A DNA stretch of 8,600 bases, taken from JBOFHT01 sp051649785 (GTDB lineage Archaea > Methanobacteriota > Methanobacteria > Methanobacteriales > Methanobacteriaceae). The DNA lies in contig JBOFHT010000080.1 in NCBI GenBank assembly GCA_051649785.1, positions 1 to 8,600 on the forward strand, read 5' to 3'. Shown in pieces: positions 1 through 6,487 of this stretch; the first letter of the stretch is position 1; every line of letters starts with the position of its first letter. The position numbers were made by a program, and so were the translations under genes. The notes under the pieces are model-generated. The model did not search any database, was not told the origin of the DNA, and saw only the letters and a program-made list of their open reading frames with translations.

Positions 1-287
1 TTATTAGTATTATTAGTAATTTTATTAATATTAAGATTATTGTTGATAAATTTATTAAGATTATCTTTGTTTATATTAATATTATAGATATTATTATTAA
101 TATCCTAGCAATTATAATTCTTAGTTTTATTATTATTTACTATGACATATAACATTATATAATTATTAACTTAGTTATTATTAAAGTTATTTATATTAAT
201 AAAATATAAGATATTATTAATAAAAATTATGGTATTAATAATATTAATATAGTCTGTGTTTTTAAAAAGAATTAAATAAAAAATAAT
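1..287. repeat. Low-complexity AT-rich intergenic stretch
   Basis: This stretch is made almost entirely of TTA, TAT and ATT steps, with many degenerate runs such as TTATTAATATTA. I see no open frame with a credible start or ribosome binding site on either strand, and no tRNA-like fold. Its right end holds the T-tract of the minus-strand terminator described separately. It could be decayed Asn-rich coding sequence, because the minus strand reads as AAT/AAC-like triplets, but stops interrupt every frame. Confidence 0.5.
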
Positions 288-304
288 CTAGCTAAAATAG
301 CTAG
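271..304 (-). terminator. Hairpin plus T-tract terminator overlapping the stop codon of the SpoIIM-like gene
   Basis: On the minus strand a perfect 7-bp stem (CTAGCTA, 3-base loop, TAGCTAG; 288-304) is followed at once by a T-rich run at 271-287. The stop codon TAG at 288-290 lies inside the 3' arm of the stem, so the coding sequence and the terminator share bases. Archaeal termination mainly needs the T-run; the hairpin may instead help to define the mRNA 3' end. Confidence 0.55.
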
Positions 305-1052
305 CAATTGGAATGGTTAAATTAGCTTCAATAATTGCAGCTATAAACATTAATAAAATAGCTATTCCAAATAATATAAGTGATTGTAAAATTAAATTAG
401 CATTATGTTTAAATGCAATGTCTAAACGTTGTTTAATTGTCAATTCAGGAAGATCAAAGTTATTGATCATCTCATCACTACTATTAGGATTAAAACTATT
501 GTTATTATTACGGCTAATATCATGAGAATTATTATAATTAAAATTATTATTAAGGTTAATATTCCTATTAGCTATTTCTTTATAGGAAATAAGATTATTA
601 ATAAATAAAATAATAAACTTAACAAAGACAAATGAAGCACTAGCAGCTAGAATAATAGCAGGAATCTCAAAAATTCCATGAGGCAGTGTTAAAATTAGAA
701 ATTTGCTAATATTAACTGATAAAGACGCAAAATAGCCAATAAAAAGCCCATTATATACTAATATTATTGCAGGAAGAATACCTAAAGCAATTCCTCCAAC
801 ATACATCATTATAATTACATTTAAGTTATTTTTAAAAATAGAAAAAGTTTCTATTTTAATTTCACCACTAACTACGCGTTCTTTGAAATTAGAAACAATA
901 GGAGTTAAAAAACTAGCTAGAAAACCTGAAAATATATAGCCTGTAAGCATAGAGCCTAAAAATAGTACAGTAGAAAATAGAACTAAGAATCTATTGTTTT
1001 TAAAGGCAATAATTATTTCTTTTTTAAGTAATTTAGAGTAATTGGAAAACAT
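288..1052 (-). CDS. SpoIIM/DUF95 family integral membrane protein
   Basis: This 254-residue polytopic membrane protein belongs to the SpoIIM (stage II sporulation protein M, DUF95) family. The family is widespread in archaea that do not sporulate, and its biochemical role there is unknown. The hallmark motif PHGIFEIPAI is at residues 124-133. Hydrophobic segments lie at roughly 22-48, 78-100, 103-120, 131-155 and 221-250. Residues 162-198 are an unusual Asn-rich, low-complexity loop (NLNNNFNYNN, RNNNNSFNPN) that the family does not need; it is probably an expansion of AAT/AAC codons. The ATG at 1052 was chosen because no upstream in-frame start exists; a weak GGTTGAT element sits about 9 bases ahead. 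It is 84 bp downstream of trpS on the same strand, but the terminator-like hairpin at the end of trpS suggests separate transcription. Family assignment is confident, function is not. Confidence 0.85.
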   Translation of the reverse strand: MFSNYSKLLKKEIIIAFKNNRFLVLFSTVLFLGSMLTGYIFSGFLASFLTPIVSNFKERVVSGEIKIETFSIFKNNLNVIIMMYVGGIALGILPAIILVYNGLFIGYFASLSVNISKFLILTLPHGIFEIPAIILAASASFVFVKFIILFINNLISYKEIANRNINLNNNFNYNNSHDISRNNNNSFNPNSSDEMINNFDLPELTIKQRLDIAFKHNANLILQSLILFGIAILLMFIAAIIEANLTIPIASYFS

Positions 1053-1102
1053 ATAAACAAAATCAACCCATATAAATAAATTAATAAATAAAACAATAAT
1101 AG

Positions 1103-1141
1103 AATTAATAAAAATTAGCTAATCTATATTAATTAGCTAAT
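1103..1141 (-). terminator. Terminator-like hairpin at the end of trpS
   Basis: Two copies of the self-complementary decamer ATTAGCTAAT (1114-1123 and 1132-1141) are separated by 8 bases. On the minus strand they form a 10-bp stem followed by TTTTTATTAATT. The trpS stop TAG (1137-1139) lies inside the first arm. The core TTAGCTA resembles the stem at 288-304, so two neighbouring genes end in related structures. Confidence 0.5.
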
Positions 1142-2300
1142 CCATATCATCAATAATATTTTCAGCTACTTTAAGAGATTTTTCTTGTTTCTTAGATAAT
1201 TTTTCAAAGAAAAACTTCATTAATTCAGCGGTTCTCATTTTACATTCCCCACAAAGGAGAGTTCCAGATTTACAGTTATTGTAAACCTCTTGAAGGTCTT
1301 TATCAGAATCCATTAAATGGTAAAGGAGTAATTCATAAATTACACAATTATCAGGACAACCACCAAGCTTTTTTTGCTCTTCTAAACTTTCTCTTCCACC
1401 AGTTTTAGCTGATTTAACTTTCTTTTCAGCCTGTTTGGAAGTATCATTTAAGAAAATTGCAGTCTTTTCCTGACTACTGGACATTTTTCCACCGGTAAGG
1501 CCTGTTAAAAAGCGATGATAAGTAGAACTAGGAGCTATGAAACCATAATCTTCACGAAGACGACTTGCAATATCACGTGTTAAACGTAAATGAGGATCTT
1601 GGTCAACACCTACAGGAACAACAATATGCTTAGGACCACCAAATTCTTCTAACTGAGGAACTAAAATATCAGCTACTTGAACAAGTGGAACATGAAGGTG
1701 AGCTAAATTAGTTGATTCATTAAACCCATAAATAGCCTTCATTTGATTGAAATTAACTTTTTTAGAAATATGGAAGGTCAAGTCCTTAACAGGAGCAAAT
1801 TTAGACTGCATATAAACATTAACATTTTTACTAGACAAATCAAGTCCAAGAGCTATATAATTAGCTAGATATTCTTTAATAGCTAGTTCTTTTGCCTCTT
1901 CAAAGCCAATATCACGAGCCGCATATGCTTCCATATCTGCTATTGGGAGGAATAGCTTAGCCCCAAGATCTTGATACCATTTAAGTTGATCAACTACCAT
2001 TTTATGACCAATATGCATTTTTCCACTAGGCATCATACCTGTAACAACAGCAAAATCTTTATTAATATCATTATTCTCATCAAGATTAGTATCACTATTA
2101 TTCTCAATATTATTTCTACTATTTTTATTAATAATATTAATAACCTTATCAAAGTCACGGTGCCCAAATATAACACTACGCTTCATTAAACAATTGGGAT
2201 TATTAAGTTTGTCAATGATATCTGAAAACTTAGCTATTCCAAATTGATTTAAAAGCTTATTATAATCAATATCTCCAGTAGCTCTCCATGGATCTAACAA
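1137..2300 (-). CDS. trpS: Tryptophanyl-tRNA synthetase, archaeal type
   Basis: This cytoplasmic class Ic synthetase charges tRNA(Trp) with tryptophan. The 387-residue product has the N-terminal DPW motif seen in archaeal TrpRS (residues 3-5), the HIGH signature at 96-99 within PSGKMHIGHK, and the KMSSS loop at 272-276. A cysteine pattern near the C-terminus, C319-x23-C343-x6-C350-x2-C353, closely resembles the C-x22-C-x6-C-x2-C [4Fe-4S] motif described in Thermotoga TrpRS, so a metal or Fe-S site is plausible here. Residues 58-82 are an Asn/Asp-rich insert just before the Rossmann core. The start is TTG at 2300: it gives the conserved MLDPW beginning and follows GGAGTGAT (2304-2311) with a 3-base gap, and no ATG nearby fits. 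It is flanked by AT-rich gaps and was probably transcribed alone. Confidence 0.97.
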   Translation of the reverse strand: MLDPWRATGDIDYNKLLNQFGIAKFSDIIDKLNNPNCLMKRSVIFGHRDFDKVINIINKNSRNNIENNSDTNLDENNDINKDFAVVTGMMPSGKMHIGHKMVVDQLKWYQDLGAKLFLPIADMEAYAARDIGFEEAKELAIKEYLANYIALGLDLSSKNVNVYMQSKFAPVKDLTFHISKKVNFNQMKAIYGFNESTNLAHLHVPLVQVADILVPQLEEFGGPKHIVVPVGVDQDPHLRLTRDIASRLREDYGFIAPSSTYHRFLTGLTGGKMSSSQEKTAIFLNDTSKQAEKKVKSAKTGGRESLEEQKKLGGCPDNCVIYELLLYHLMDSDKDLQEVYNNCKSGTLLCGECKMRTAELMKFFFEKLSKKQEKSLKVAENIIDDMD

Positions 2301-2303
2301 AAT

Positions 2304-2311
2304 ATCACTCC
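2304..2311 (-). promoter_or_regulatory. Ribosome binding site supporting the TTG start of trpS
   Basis: GGAGTGAT on the minus strand matches the anti-Shine-Dalgarno of methanogen 16S rRNA, ATCACCTCC, at all but one position. It lies 3 bases before TTG at 2300. Together with the conserved DPW N-terminus it fixes the non-ATG start. Confidence 0.75.
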
Positions 2312-2328
2312 AAATTATAAATAGACAA

Positions 2329-2422
2329 ATAAATTAGTAAATATAACTAAATTAGTAAGTAAATAACGGATAAATTAATAAACATAGATAAATTAGTAAA
2401 TATAAATGAAATAGTAAATAAA
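2329..2422. repeat. Imperfect tandem repeat in the endA-trpS gap
   Basis: Four to five degenerate units of about 18-22 bp occur here. An exact 18-bp copy appears at 2329-2346 and 2388-2405 (ATAAATTAGTAAATATAA), with variants between and after. Unit lengths are uneven and no unique spacers are seen. It fills most of the 151-bp gap upstream of trpS. Confidence 0.7.
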
Positions 2423-2451
2423 GGAATAAAAAAGTAGGTAATAAACAAAAA

Positions 2452-2967
2452 CTAAGGACGTGTCCACTCCACAGTATAATATGTTATATCAAGTTCTTCA
2501 TCAACAATAGCTATTAAAAGACTTTTGTTAACACCATGGGCAACACGAACATAACTAGCAAAATTTAAAATCCCCATATTATAATCTTCAAATATAATCT
2601 TAACTAAGTATCTAGCATGGCCAGAACCTGGAGATTTTCCACGTTCATAAAGGCGAAAATCAGATCCATATTTAAAACCCGTTTTTATTATATATCCTCT
2701 AGTTTTTAAATCCCTGAAAACAACATATTTACCATAAAGCTCTTTCTTTTTAAGAACATTTCTTAATTCATCAATAGATAACTTTTTATCATGTTCAAAA
2801 ACATTTAATCTATTGTTTTCAAGAAGATAAAAAGCTTCAATTAAAGAAAGCTCTAAGATATCGTTTTCTAACTTGCCAAAATGGCTTTTTTCATGTAAAC
2901 TAATTGGTTTTTTGCTACCTTCTTCAACTTGAATAGTAACAAAGTCATCATATAAATTCCCACGCAT
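2452..2967 (-). CDS. endA: tRNA-splicing endonuclease (homotetramer type)
   Basis: This enzyme cuts archaeal pre-tRNA at bulge-helix-bulge sites, producing 2',3'-cyclic phosphate ends that a tRNA ligase then joins. The length, about 171 residues, matches the single-domain alpha4 form known from Methanocaldococcus jannaschii. Counting from an upstream TTG at 2970, the catalytic triad is Tyr108 (FRLY), His118 (SGHARYLV) and Lys149 (NKSLLIAIVD). The spacings of 10 and 31 residues equal those of the M. jannaschii triad Y115/H125/K156. I chose the ATG at 2967 over the adjacent TTG at 2970 because AAGTGAT ends 3 bases before the TTG and 6 before the ATG, a better distance. It lies between npdG and trpS on the same strand, separated from both by repeat-rich gaps, so it is probably monocistronic. 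Confidence 0.95.
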   Translation of the reverse strand: MRGNLYDDFVTIQVEEGSKKPISLHEKSHFGKLENDILELSLIEAFYLLENNRLNVFEHDKKLSIDELRNVLKKKELYGKYVVFRDLKTRGYIIKTGFKYGSDFRLYERGKSPGSGHARYLVKIIFEDYNMGILNFASYVRVAHGVNKSLLIAIVDEELDITYYTVEWTRP

Positions 2968-3010
2968 CAAATCACTTATAAAATTAAAATTAATGTTTAA
3001 ATGTCAAATT

Positions 3011-3137
3011 AATAATAAATTTAAATTTAAGTTTAAAGTTAAGATTGAATAATAAAGTTAAGACTAAATAATAAATTTAAATTTAAGTTTAAATAATAAA
3101 GTTAATAATAAATATAAAGTTAAGATTGAATAATAAA
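3011..3137. repeat. Interleaved direct repeats upstream of endA
   Basis: A 27-bp sequence is repeated exactly at 3011-3037 and 3067-3093. A 22-bp sequence is repeated exactly at 3035-3056 and 3116-3137, with a diverged third copy at 3054-3075. The units are nearly pure A/T with scattered G and C, and they make up most of the 187-bp gap between npdG and endA. They look like products of slippage or unequal exchange rather than a CRISPR, since the copies overlap and have no constant spacer. Confidence 0.8.
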
Positions 3138-3154
3138 ATACAAATATTACATCA

Positions 3155-3832
3155 TTATCTATCTAAACCAGTTATTCTTAAACCCGCATAATGGGTTTTA
3201 TTTAAAATATTTAACTGGATAAGAAGAGGAGTAATCTTTTCAACAATACGAGCTTTTTCAAGTGGTCCACAGTCAATAACATTAATACCTGGAATTTTTT
3301 CAATAATTTCTTTAGCTACTGCTTTTGAATCTTTATTATCCCCTGAAATTAAACAATCACAGTCAATCTCATTGTCTGCATCCATTAAACTTGAAGCAGA
3401 AATATTGTTAAATGCAGAAACAACAGAAGCATTAGTGCCAGCTAAAAATGTAGCAGTTCTCTCAGCAGCAGAACCTTCAGATAATTCAATATACTGAGTA
3501 GGAGATCCTCCTAAATTAGAGTTAATAGGTACAGTAGCGTCAATAATAATTTTATCTTTGACAAATTCTTTAATTCCTTTTAAAGTAGGAGCTTGAGCAC
3601 CTAATGGTACAGTAAGGATGATAACATCAGCTAAAACAGATGCATCTTCATTTGTCATTCCACGTACATTATTAAGTTTCTTAGAATTAAGTAAGTTTTC
3701 AAGTTCAGCTACAGCATCTTCGGCTTTATCAGCTTTTCTTGAACCAATAATTACATCTTCACCTGCTTTAACTAATCTTAAAGCAATACCTAACCCTTGA
3801 TCACCAGTTCCACCTAAAATAGCTATTTTCAT
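3155..3832 (-). CDS. npdG: F420H2:NADP oxidoreductase (F420-dependent NADP reductase)
   Basis: This soluble enzyme moves hydride between coenzyme F420H2 and NADP+, supplying NADPH for biosynthesis in methanogens, or running in reverse during alcohol oxidation. The 225-residue length is normal for Fno/NpdG. The N-terminus carries the dinucleotide motif GGTGDQGLG (7-15). SRK at 31-33, at the end of the second strand, is expected to bind the NADP 2'-phosphate. The central VVSAFNNISA stretch (137-146) and the C-terminal LRITGLDR end are typical of the family. The ATG at 3832 follows a strong AGGAGG element (GGAGGAATGATTA). It sits 39 bp downstream of the CMD-family gene on the same strand, so the two are probably co-transcribed. 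The first 20 bases of this gene recur upstream of that neighbour (see 4226-4254). Confidence 0.93.
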   Translation of the reverse strand: MKIAILGGTGDQGLGIALRLVKAGEDVIIGSRKADKAEDAVAELENLLNSKKLNNVRGMTNEDASVLADVIILTVPLGAQAPTLKGIKEFVKDKIIIDATVPINSNLGGSPTQYIELSEGSAAERTATFLAGTNASVVSAFNNISASSLMDADNEIDCDCLISGDNKDSKAVAKEIIEKIPGINVIDCGPLEKARIVEKITPLLIQLNILNKTHYAGLRITGLDR

Positions 3833-3871
3833 TAATCATTCCTCCTACTTAATTAATATTTATTTTATTGT

Positions 3872-4183
3872 TTATTTAGAATTATCATATGCTTCAATGG
3901 CTATAGGTAATGCCTTTATAACATTATTTCCCACAGCAGGTAATCCAATTAAAATAGTACTAATTATTTCATCACGTGTAGCTCCATTATCCTTAGCTTT
4001 AGCCACATGGAAAGGTAAGCCACTTAAAAGACCTGTAGCTGCTAGAACTGCCAAATATGCAAGTTCTTCAGTTTTTTTATCAAGTACACTTACTTTATCT
4101 AATTTTTGCACCATTTCCATCCATATAGCTTGAACCTCAGGAGCTTCTTTTGCAAATGTTTCAAATGATTTACTTACTTTCAC
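3872..4183 (-). CDS. Carboxymuconolactone decarboxylase family small protein lacking cysteines
   Basis: This all-helical, single-domain protein of 103 residues belongs to the CMD/AhpD-like superfamily. The recognisable core is EELAYLAVLAATGLLSGLPFHV (residues 39-60) followed by AKAKDNGATRDEII, the usual H-x3-A-x3-Gly-Ala/Thr-x-(D/E)-E-I pattern with His59. In AhpD-type members a CxxC pair sits where LLSGLP is found here; this protein has no cysteine at all, so thiol peroxidase chemistry is unlikely and its substrate is unknown. The start is GTG at 4183, behind AAGGTGAT (4187-4194), with no ATG nearby. It is the first gene of a two-gene operon with npdG, suggesting a link to F420 or NADPH redox metabolism, but that is inference only. 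Confidence 0.85.
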   Translation of the reverse strand: MKVSKSFETFAKEAPEVQAIWMEMVQKLDKVSVLDKKTEELAYLAVLAATGLLSGLPFHVAKAKDNGATRDEIISTILIGLPAVGNNVIKALPIAIEAYDNSK

Positions 4184-4186
4184 TAT

Positions 4187-4194
4187 ATCACCTT
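4187..4194 (-). promoter_or_regulatory. Ribosome binding site supporting the GTG start of the CMD gene
   Basis: AAGGTGAT on the minus strand is a good match to the 16S rRNA 3' end. It lies 3 bases before GTG at 4183 and decides the non-ATG start. Confidence 0.75.
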
Positions 4195-4225
4195 CTATTA
4201 TAATAATATATACATTTAACTAAAC

Positions 4226-4254
4226 TAATCATTCCCTAAAATAGCTATTTTCAT
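4226..4254 (-). repeat. Permuted copy of the npdG start region in the CMD leader
   Basis: The 20 bases that begin npdG (plus-strand 3813-3832) recur exactly at 4235-4254. The 10 bases just upstream of the npdG ATG (3833-3842) recur exactly at 4226-4235, but on the other side of the 20-mer. Read on the minus strand this gives ATG AAA ATA GCT ATT TTA GGG AAT GAT TAG, a nine-residue frame whose first seven residues, MKIAILG, equal those of NpdG. It may be a scar of a rearrangement that placed the CMD gene in front of npdG, or a leader peptide. Confidence 0.7.
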
Positions 4255-4267
4255 AACATTATCTTCT

Positions 4268-4279
4268 TAAATATATTTA
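4268..4279 (-). promoter_or_regulatory. Candidate TATA box of the CMD-npdG operon
   Basis: TAAATATATTTA is a strong archaeal TATA-like element. About 25 bases downstream on the minus strand puts transcription start near 4248-4250, within the copied npdG start. Because the element is palindromic its direction is set only by context. Confidence 0.4.
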
Positions 4280-4546
4280 ATTATAGTTAGTATCATAATT
4301 AATATCAGTAATAATAGTTAATTAATCATCACAAATAATTATTATACATCAATATATTTATATCTATTAATTACATATAATATAAATATTATTATGATAT
4401 ATGATTATAATTTCATAAACTTCAATAATTAGATTCAAAACTAGTTATTTAAAGTAATTAATTATAATTCTAAAAATAGATTATTAATGTTGTTATTAGT
4501 TAATAAATAATGAAAAATTAATAAAATAATAAATGGTAGTGTTTTA

Positions 4547-5893
4547 ATGAATAATATATGCTTAAAAATAGAAAATTTCGGACCAATTGAAAAAGCAACA
4601 ATTGAGCTAGGTAAAATAAATATAATAGCTGGAAATAATGCTACTGGAAAAAGTACAGCAAGTAAGCTTATTTACTCATTACTAATACCATCCTCCTCAG
4701 ATGAGCAATATATTATTGAGAGTCATATTAATAGAGTAATAAGACAAATCAGAAACCAATACAGATATAATTTAAAACAAAATTTTAAAAATAAAGATGT
4801 TTATTCAGATAATGAAGAATTTAAAAATATTTATGATGATTTTGAAGAAAGTATTTATTTCAATAGAGAAAGTGAAATACAAATAATTAATGAAAAATTA
4901 GTATTACTAATAGAAAAATATAAAGAGATTTGGTCTGAGGTTGACCTTGACAAAGAAATTTTAAATGATTTAGAAACATTACAAAATGATTTGGATGAAT
5001 TGAATAAACTTTTAAGTAATCCTAGTGAAATTTTTAAAAGAATACTTGAATTTGTTCTAAAAGAAGAATTTGGTGGTTCGGAGCAATTGTTGAAAAATTT
5101 CATAAATAGTCATGTCAACTTTTATCAATATTCTCATAATCTAAAAATTAAAATTGATAGTTCTGAAGAAAAGTTTATAAAAACTCAATTCCCAAAGGAT
5201 TACTTAGAATTTAAAGTTAATAAAGTTATTTATGTTGATACTCCCTATATATTAGATTTTGAGAAAAATCCAAGATCTTTTGCTACATCAAACTTTAATA
5301 TCAGTCATAGGCAATTACTAGTTAATAAATTAAAAGAAAAGGGTGCTGAAGATAATATTTTTGATGATATTATGAACAAATCATTAATTAAAATTTTAGA
5401 TGAAATTTCAAATATTATTGATGGAAAAATTATTTATAAGTTTGGAAATTTTTTATATGAAGAAAATAGTCATGAATTTTCAACACAAAATACTGCAACA
5501 GGGATAAAATCAATAGGGATTATTAAGGCTTTACTAGAAAATAGAACATTACAAGAAAATAGCTTTTTAATTATGGATGAACCAGAGGTTCACTTGCATC
5601 CTGAATGGCAAATTAAACTCGCAAAGATACTTATAATTATTGTAAAAAACCTTGATGTTACATTAGTCATAAATTCACATAGTCCTTACTTTATTGAAGC
5701 CATACAAAAGTACTCAGAACTTTATGAATTAGATGACTATACAAAATATTATTTAGCAGAAAATACTAAAAAGTCAAAAAATATTATAAAAAATGTGGAA
5801 AACTTAAAAGAAATATACGAACACCTTTCAAAACCATTTGAAATACTTGATAAAGTGAATGAAACAATTCTAAAAAATGAAATCAATAAATAG
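4547..5893 (+). CDS. SMC/ABC-type AAA ATPase (AAA_15/AAA_21 class), putative defence-system ATPase
   Basis: This 448-residue protein has the layout of stand-alone, SMC-like ATPases. It opens with LKIENFGPIEKATIEL (6-21), then Walker A GNNATGKST at 29-37. A long helical, partly coiled-coil middle follows (about 60-170, rich in Glu/Lys/Leu). After it come a degenerate ABC-signature-like stretch TGIKSIG (318-324), Walker B LIMDEPEVHLHPEW at 341-354 (D344, E345), and the switch histidine in NSHSPYF (H378). Only about 65 residues follow, too few for the TOPRIM domain of OLD nucleases, so an effector should be supplied in trans. The next gene begins 8 bp downstream with a strong ribosome binding site and encodes a nuclease-like protein, as in ATPase-effector pairs such as Septu, RloAB or PARIS. 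I cannot assign it to any one of these. The ATG at 4547 begins the canonical beta-strand; its ribosome binding site is weak. Confidence 0.88.
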   Translation: MNNICLKIENFGPIEKATIELGKINIIAGNNATGKSTASKLIYSLLIPSSSDEQYIIESHINRVIRQIRNQYRYNLKQNFKNKDVYSDNEEFKNIYDDFEESIYFNRESEIQIINEKLVLLIEKYKEIWSEVDLDKEILNDLETLQNDLDELNKLLSNPSEIFKRILEFVLKEEFGGSEQLLKNFINSHVNFYQYSHNLKIKIDSSEEKFIKTQFPKDYLEFKVNKVIYVDTPYILDFEKNPRSFATSNFNISHRQLLVNKLKEKGAEDNIFDDIMNKSLIKILDEISNIIDGKIIYKFGNFLYEENSHEFSTQNTATGIKSIGIIKALLENRTLQENSFLIMDEPEVHLHPEWQIKLAKILIIIVKNLDVTLVINSHSPYFIEAIQKYSELYELDDYTKYYLAENTKKSKNIIKNVENLKEIYEHLSKPFEILDKVNETILKNEINK

Positions 5894-5901
5894 GTGATTA
5901 G

Positions 5902-6483
5902 ATGTCTAAAAATCAGCTAATAGAATTGTTTGAAAGATATAATGAATATAAAAAAACTGTAGAAGAGATTTCAAAAAATGATGATAATGAATGTCTTGTA
6001 AAAAGCAACTTAATATTATTTAATATGGATGATATCTCCGAGGAATGTTCTCCTAAAGGCAACACACATAAAAGTGTTGATGGAATGGAGTATTTTGTTG
6101 AGAATAATATATTTAAATTATTTTTAATTGAATTTAAAGGTGGAATAGAATTTAATGAAGAATATAAATTAAATCTAAGACTTAAACCACTAGAAACTAT
6201 TATATGTTTAATACCTCGGATGTATGATTCTAATGAAATATTAAGCTATTTATTATCAAAAGAATGTGAAATAAGTTATTATGTAGTATGTGATGATACT
6301 AATATAAAGTTTAATAAATATTCAGATAACACTACTTTTAGAAATAGACAAATATACAAAACAGAAAGTGAAGATATATTATTTGGATTAAAAAGATTTA
6401 AACAATTTCCTTTCAAAAGTATTCATACATTAATGTCTCAAGATTTTAATATTATTGAAAATGAATTAAAAAACAAAATCTGA
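5902..6483 (+). CDS. Small protein with PD-(D/E)XK-like nuclease signature, putative effector of the ATPase
   Basis: I do not recognise a named family for this 193-residue protein. Residues 57-80 read K-S-V-D60-G, then a short strand, then FKLFLIEFKGG with E77-x-K79. Asp about 17 residues before Glu-x-Lys at the end of a hydrophobic strand is the core pattern of PD-(D/E)XK nucleases. A following lysine-rich helix (NLRLKPLETIICLIP, 91-105) is also usual there. An N-terminal helix (1-25) is rich in Lys/Glu. No membrane segment or TOPRIM/HNH motif is visible. ATG at 5902 follows TAGGTGATTAG, and that ribosome binding site overlaps the stop of the ATPase gene, so the two are translationally linked. 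The nuclease reading is inference from a short motif; a structural or regulatory partner of the ATPase is the alternative. Confidence 0.6.
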   Translation: MSKNQLIELFERYNEYKKTVEEISKNDDNECLVKSNLILFNMDDISEECSPKGNTHKSVDGMEYFVENNIFKLFLIEFKGGIEFNEEYKLNLRLKPLETIICLIPRMYDSNEILSYLLSKECEISYYVVCDDTNIKFNKYSDNTTFRNRQIYKTESEDILFGLKRFKQFPFKSIHTLMSQDFNIIENELKNKI

Positions 6484-6487
6484 TAAA

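Larger units (their letters stand above)
4184..4546. other. Divergent intergenic region between the CMD-npdG operon and the ATPase operon
   Basis: This 363-bp AT-rich gap holds the promoter and leader of the minus-strand operon (4187-4281) and, at its right end, the start region of the plus-strand ATPase gene. A weak TATA-like ATTATAATTC lies at 4461-4470, and the ribosome binding site ahead of 4547 is poor (GGTAGTG). Apart from the npdG-start copy at 4226-4254 I see no gene, RNA fold or long repeat. Confidence 0.6.

Noticed and set aside
313..525. Plus-strand open frame opposite the SpoIIM-like gene
   Set aside because: It mirrors a confidently assigned gene, has no ribosome binding site, and yields no recognisable protein. 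The same applies to frames at 1971-2189, 3618-3800, 3897-4133, 4855-5103, 6466-6666 and 6651-6839.
3011..3137. CRISPR array
   Set aside because: The repeats overlap one another, vary in length, and have no regular unique spacers; no cas genes are present.
4547..5893. OLD-family nuclease or GajA-like protein
   Set aside because: The protein ends about 65 residues after the switch histidine, leaving no room for a TOPRIM domain, and no E...DxD motif is seen.
5902..6483. RloB- or PARIS AriB-type TOPRIM effector
   Set aside because: The protein lacks the Glu-Gly-x-Thr-Glu type TOPRIM motif; its only visible catalytic-like pattern is D...ExK.
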